Shown here in pieces: positions 63,786 to 64,000 of a DNA stretch of 64,000 nucleotides. The DNA is from Streptomyces sp. NBC_01439. GTDB taxonomy: Bacteria > Actinomycetota > Actinomycetes > Streptomycetales > Streptomycetaceae. Position 1 is the first letter of the stretch. Each line of letters opens with the position of its first letter. The notes under the pieces are model-generated. The model saw only the letters and a list, made by a program, of their open reading frames with translations, did not search any database and was not told where the DNA came from. The stretch is taken from assembly GCF_036227605.1 (NCBI RefSeq), contig NZ_CP109487.1:434001-498000 (forward strand), in the 5' to 3' direction. A program made the translations under genes and the position numbers.

Positions 63786-64000
63786 CTACTTCCCTTCGTT
63801 CCGGCGTCCTTCGATCCCCTGCCCGGTCGCCACCCGGCGAAGGACCTTCGGCGACCGCCGGCTCCCACGGGTGCGTGCCGCGACGTAGCCGGTCAGGCCG
63901 GACAGGCCGAGGCACAGCGGCGAGTACAACCGGAGGTCCATCGCCGTGTACCGGGCGGGAGCCTGCTGGAGGTCCAGGCCCGACACGACCAGCCCGCCCA
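63786..64000 (-). CDS. C-terminal end of an unidentified protein (partial)
   Basis: The frame is open from the window edge to a stop at 63786. The visible residues read VVSGLDLQQAPARYTAMDL, a possible membrane helix LRLYSPLCLGLSGLTGYVA and a basic tail ARTRGSRRSPKVLRR. Start and function lie outside the window. Convergent with the cholesterol oxidase. Confidence 0.5.
   Translation of the reverse strand, partial: GGLVVSGLDLQQAPARYTAMDLRLYSPLCLGLSGLTGYVAARTRGSRRSPKVLRRVATGQGIEGRRNEGK

Overview
The window is very GC-rich with strong third-position GC bias. It has GTG and TTG starts, twin-arginine leaders, SARP/AfsR, HutC-type GntR, MarR and ECF41 regulators and an extracellular cholesterol oxidase. 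All of this points to a Streptomyces chromosome, probably an accessory or arm-proximal region. I see no rRNA, tRNA, CRISPR array, insertion sequence or phage genes.

Layout. 1-6.3 kb: a secreted GH31 glycosidase (its C-terminus lies outside the window) diverges from a truncated FAD monooxygenase and a frameshifted SARP/AfsR-like regulator. 6.4-12.9 kb: an F420-type luciferase-like oxidoreductase, a hemerythrin protein, a small Cys protein, and a histidine kinase/response regulator pair facing an MMPL exporter. 12.9-17 kb: an osmoprotectant (betaine/proline) ABC system with a GntR regulator behind it. 17-20 kb: a MarR regulator, a membrane protein and an NmrA-type reductase, then an amidohydrolase remnant. 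20.5-24.3 kb: a sulfatase-like enzyme, two overlapping small genes sharing a short Gly-Pro-Gln/Asn-Ala-Glu motif, and a divergent gene of unknown function. 24.4-28.3 kb: two divergent IucA/IucC-type siderophore synthetases and a methyltransferase. 28.4-31.6 kb: a GNAT remnant, a secreted BBE-type flavoprotein and a secreted trypsin-like protease. 31.5-35.6 kb: small genes, an AEC transporter, and a second kinase/regulator pair. 35.9-40.3 kb: an RTX-like calcium-binding secreted protein, a secreted alpha/beta hydrolase coupled to a membrane acyltransferase, and a DUF350 protein. 40.4-47.9 kb: a GNAT/ATP-grasp fusion, an adenylation-like protein with a membrane tail, an ABC exporter behind a SoxR/MerR-like promoter, a VOC protein, an AMP-ligase remnant and a HIT protein. 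48-51.8 kb: an ECF41 sigma factor with a shortened sigma-4, and a gluconate module (regulator, kinase, permease). 51.8-55.9 kb: an unknown protein, a P450, a dual-specificity phosphatase and a dead serine-hydrolase-like protein. 56-64 kb: a large subtilisin, an MFS exporter, a doubly broken DUF6629-type gene, a cholesterol oxidase and the end of another gene.

Several genes form clear units. The gluconate regulator faces gntK-gntP. The betaine ATPase overlaps its permease/binding-protein fusion by one base (TGATG). The second kinase and regulator overlap in TTGA. The alpha/beta hydrolase and acyltransferase overlap in ATGA, as do the AEC transporter and HXXEE protein.

Two themes stand out. 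One is gene decay: two single-base frameshifts, an extra nonsense codon, several gene stubs and two predicted pseudoenzymes in 64 kb. The other is a set of readable regulatory sites: leaderless promoters, a 19-bp-spacer promoter with a SoxR-like dyad, paired MarR-type sites, HutC-type sites and a CsoR-like site. The best candidates for something undescribed are the 40.4-46.4 kb locus and the paired motif proteins at 22.4-23.1 kb.
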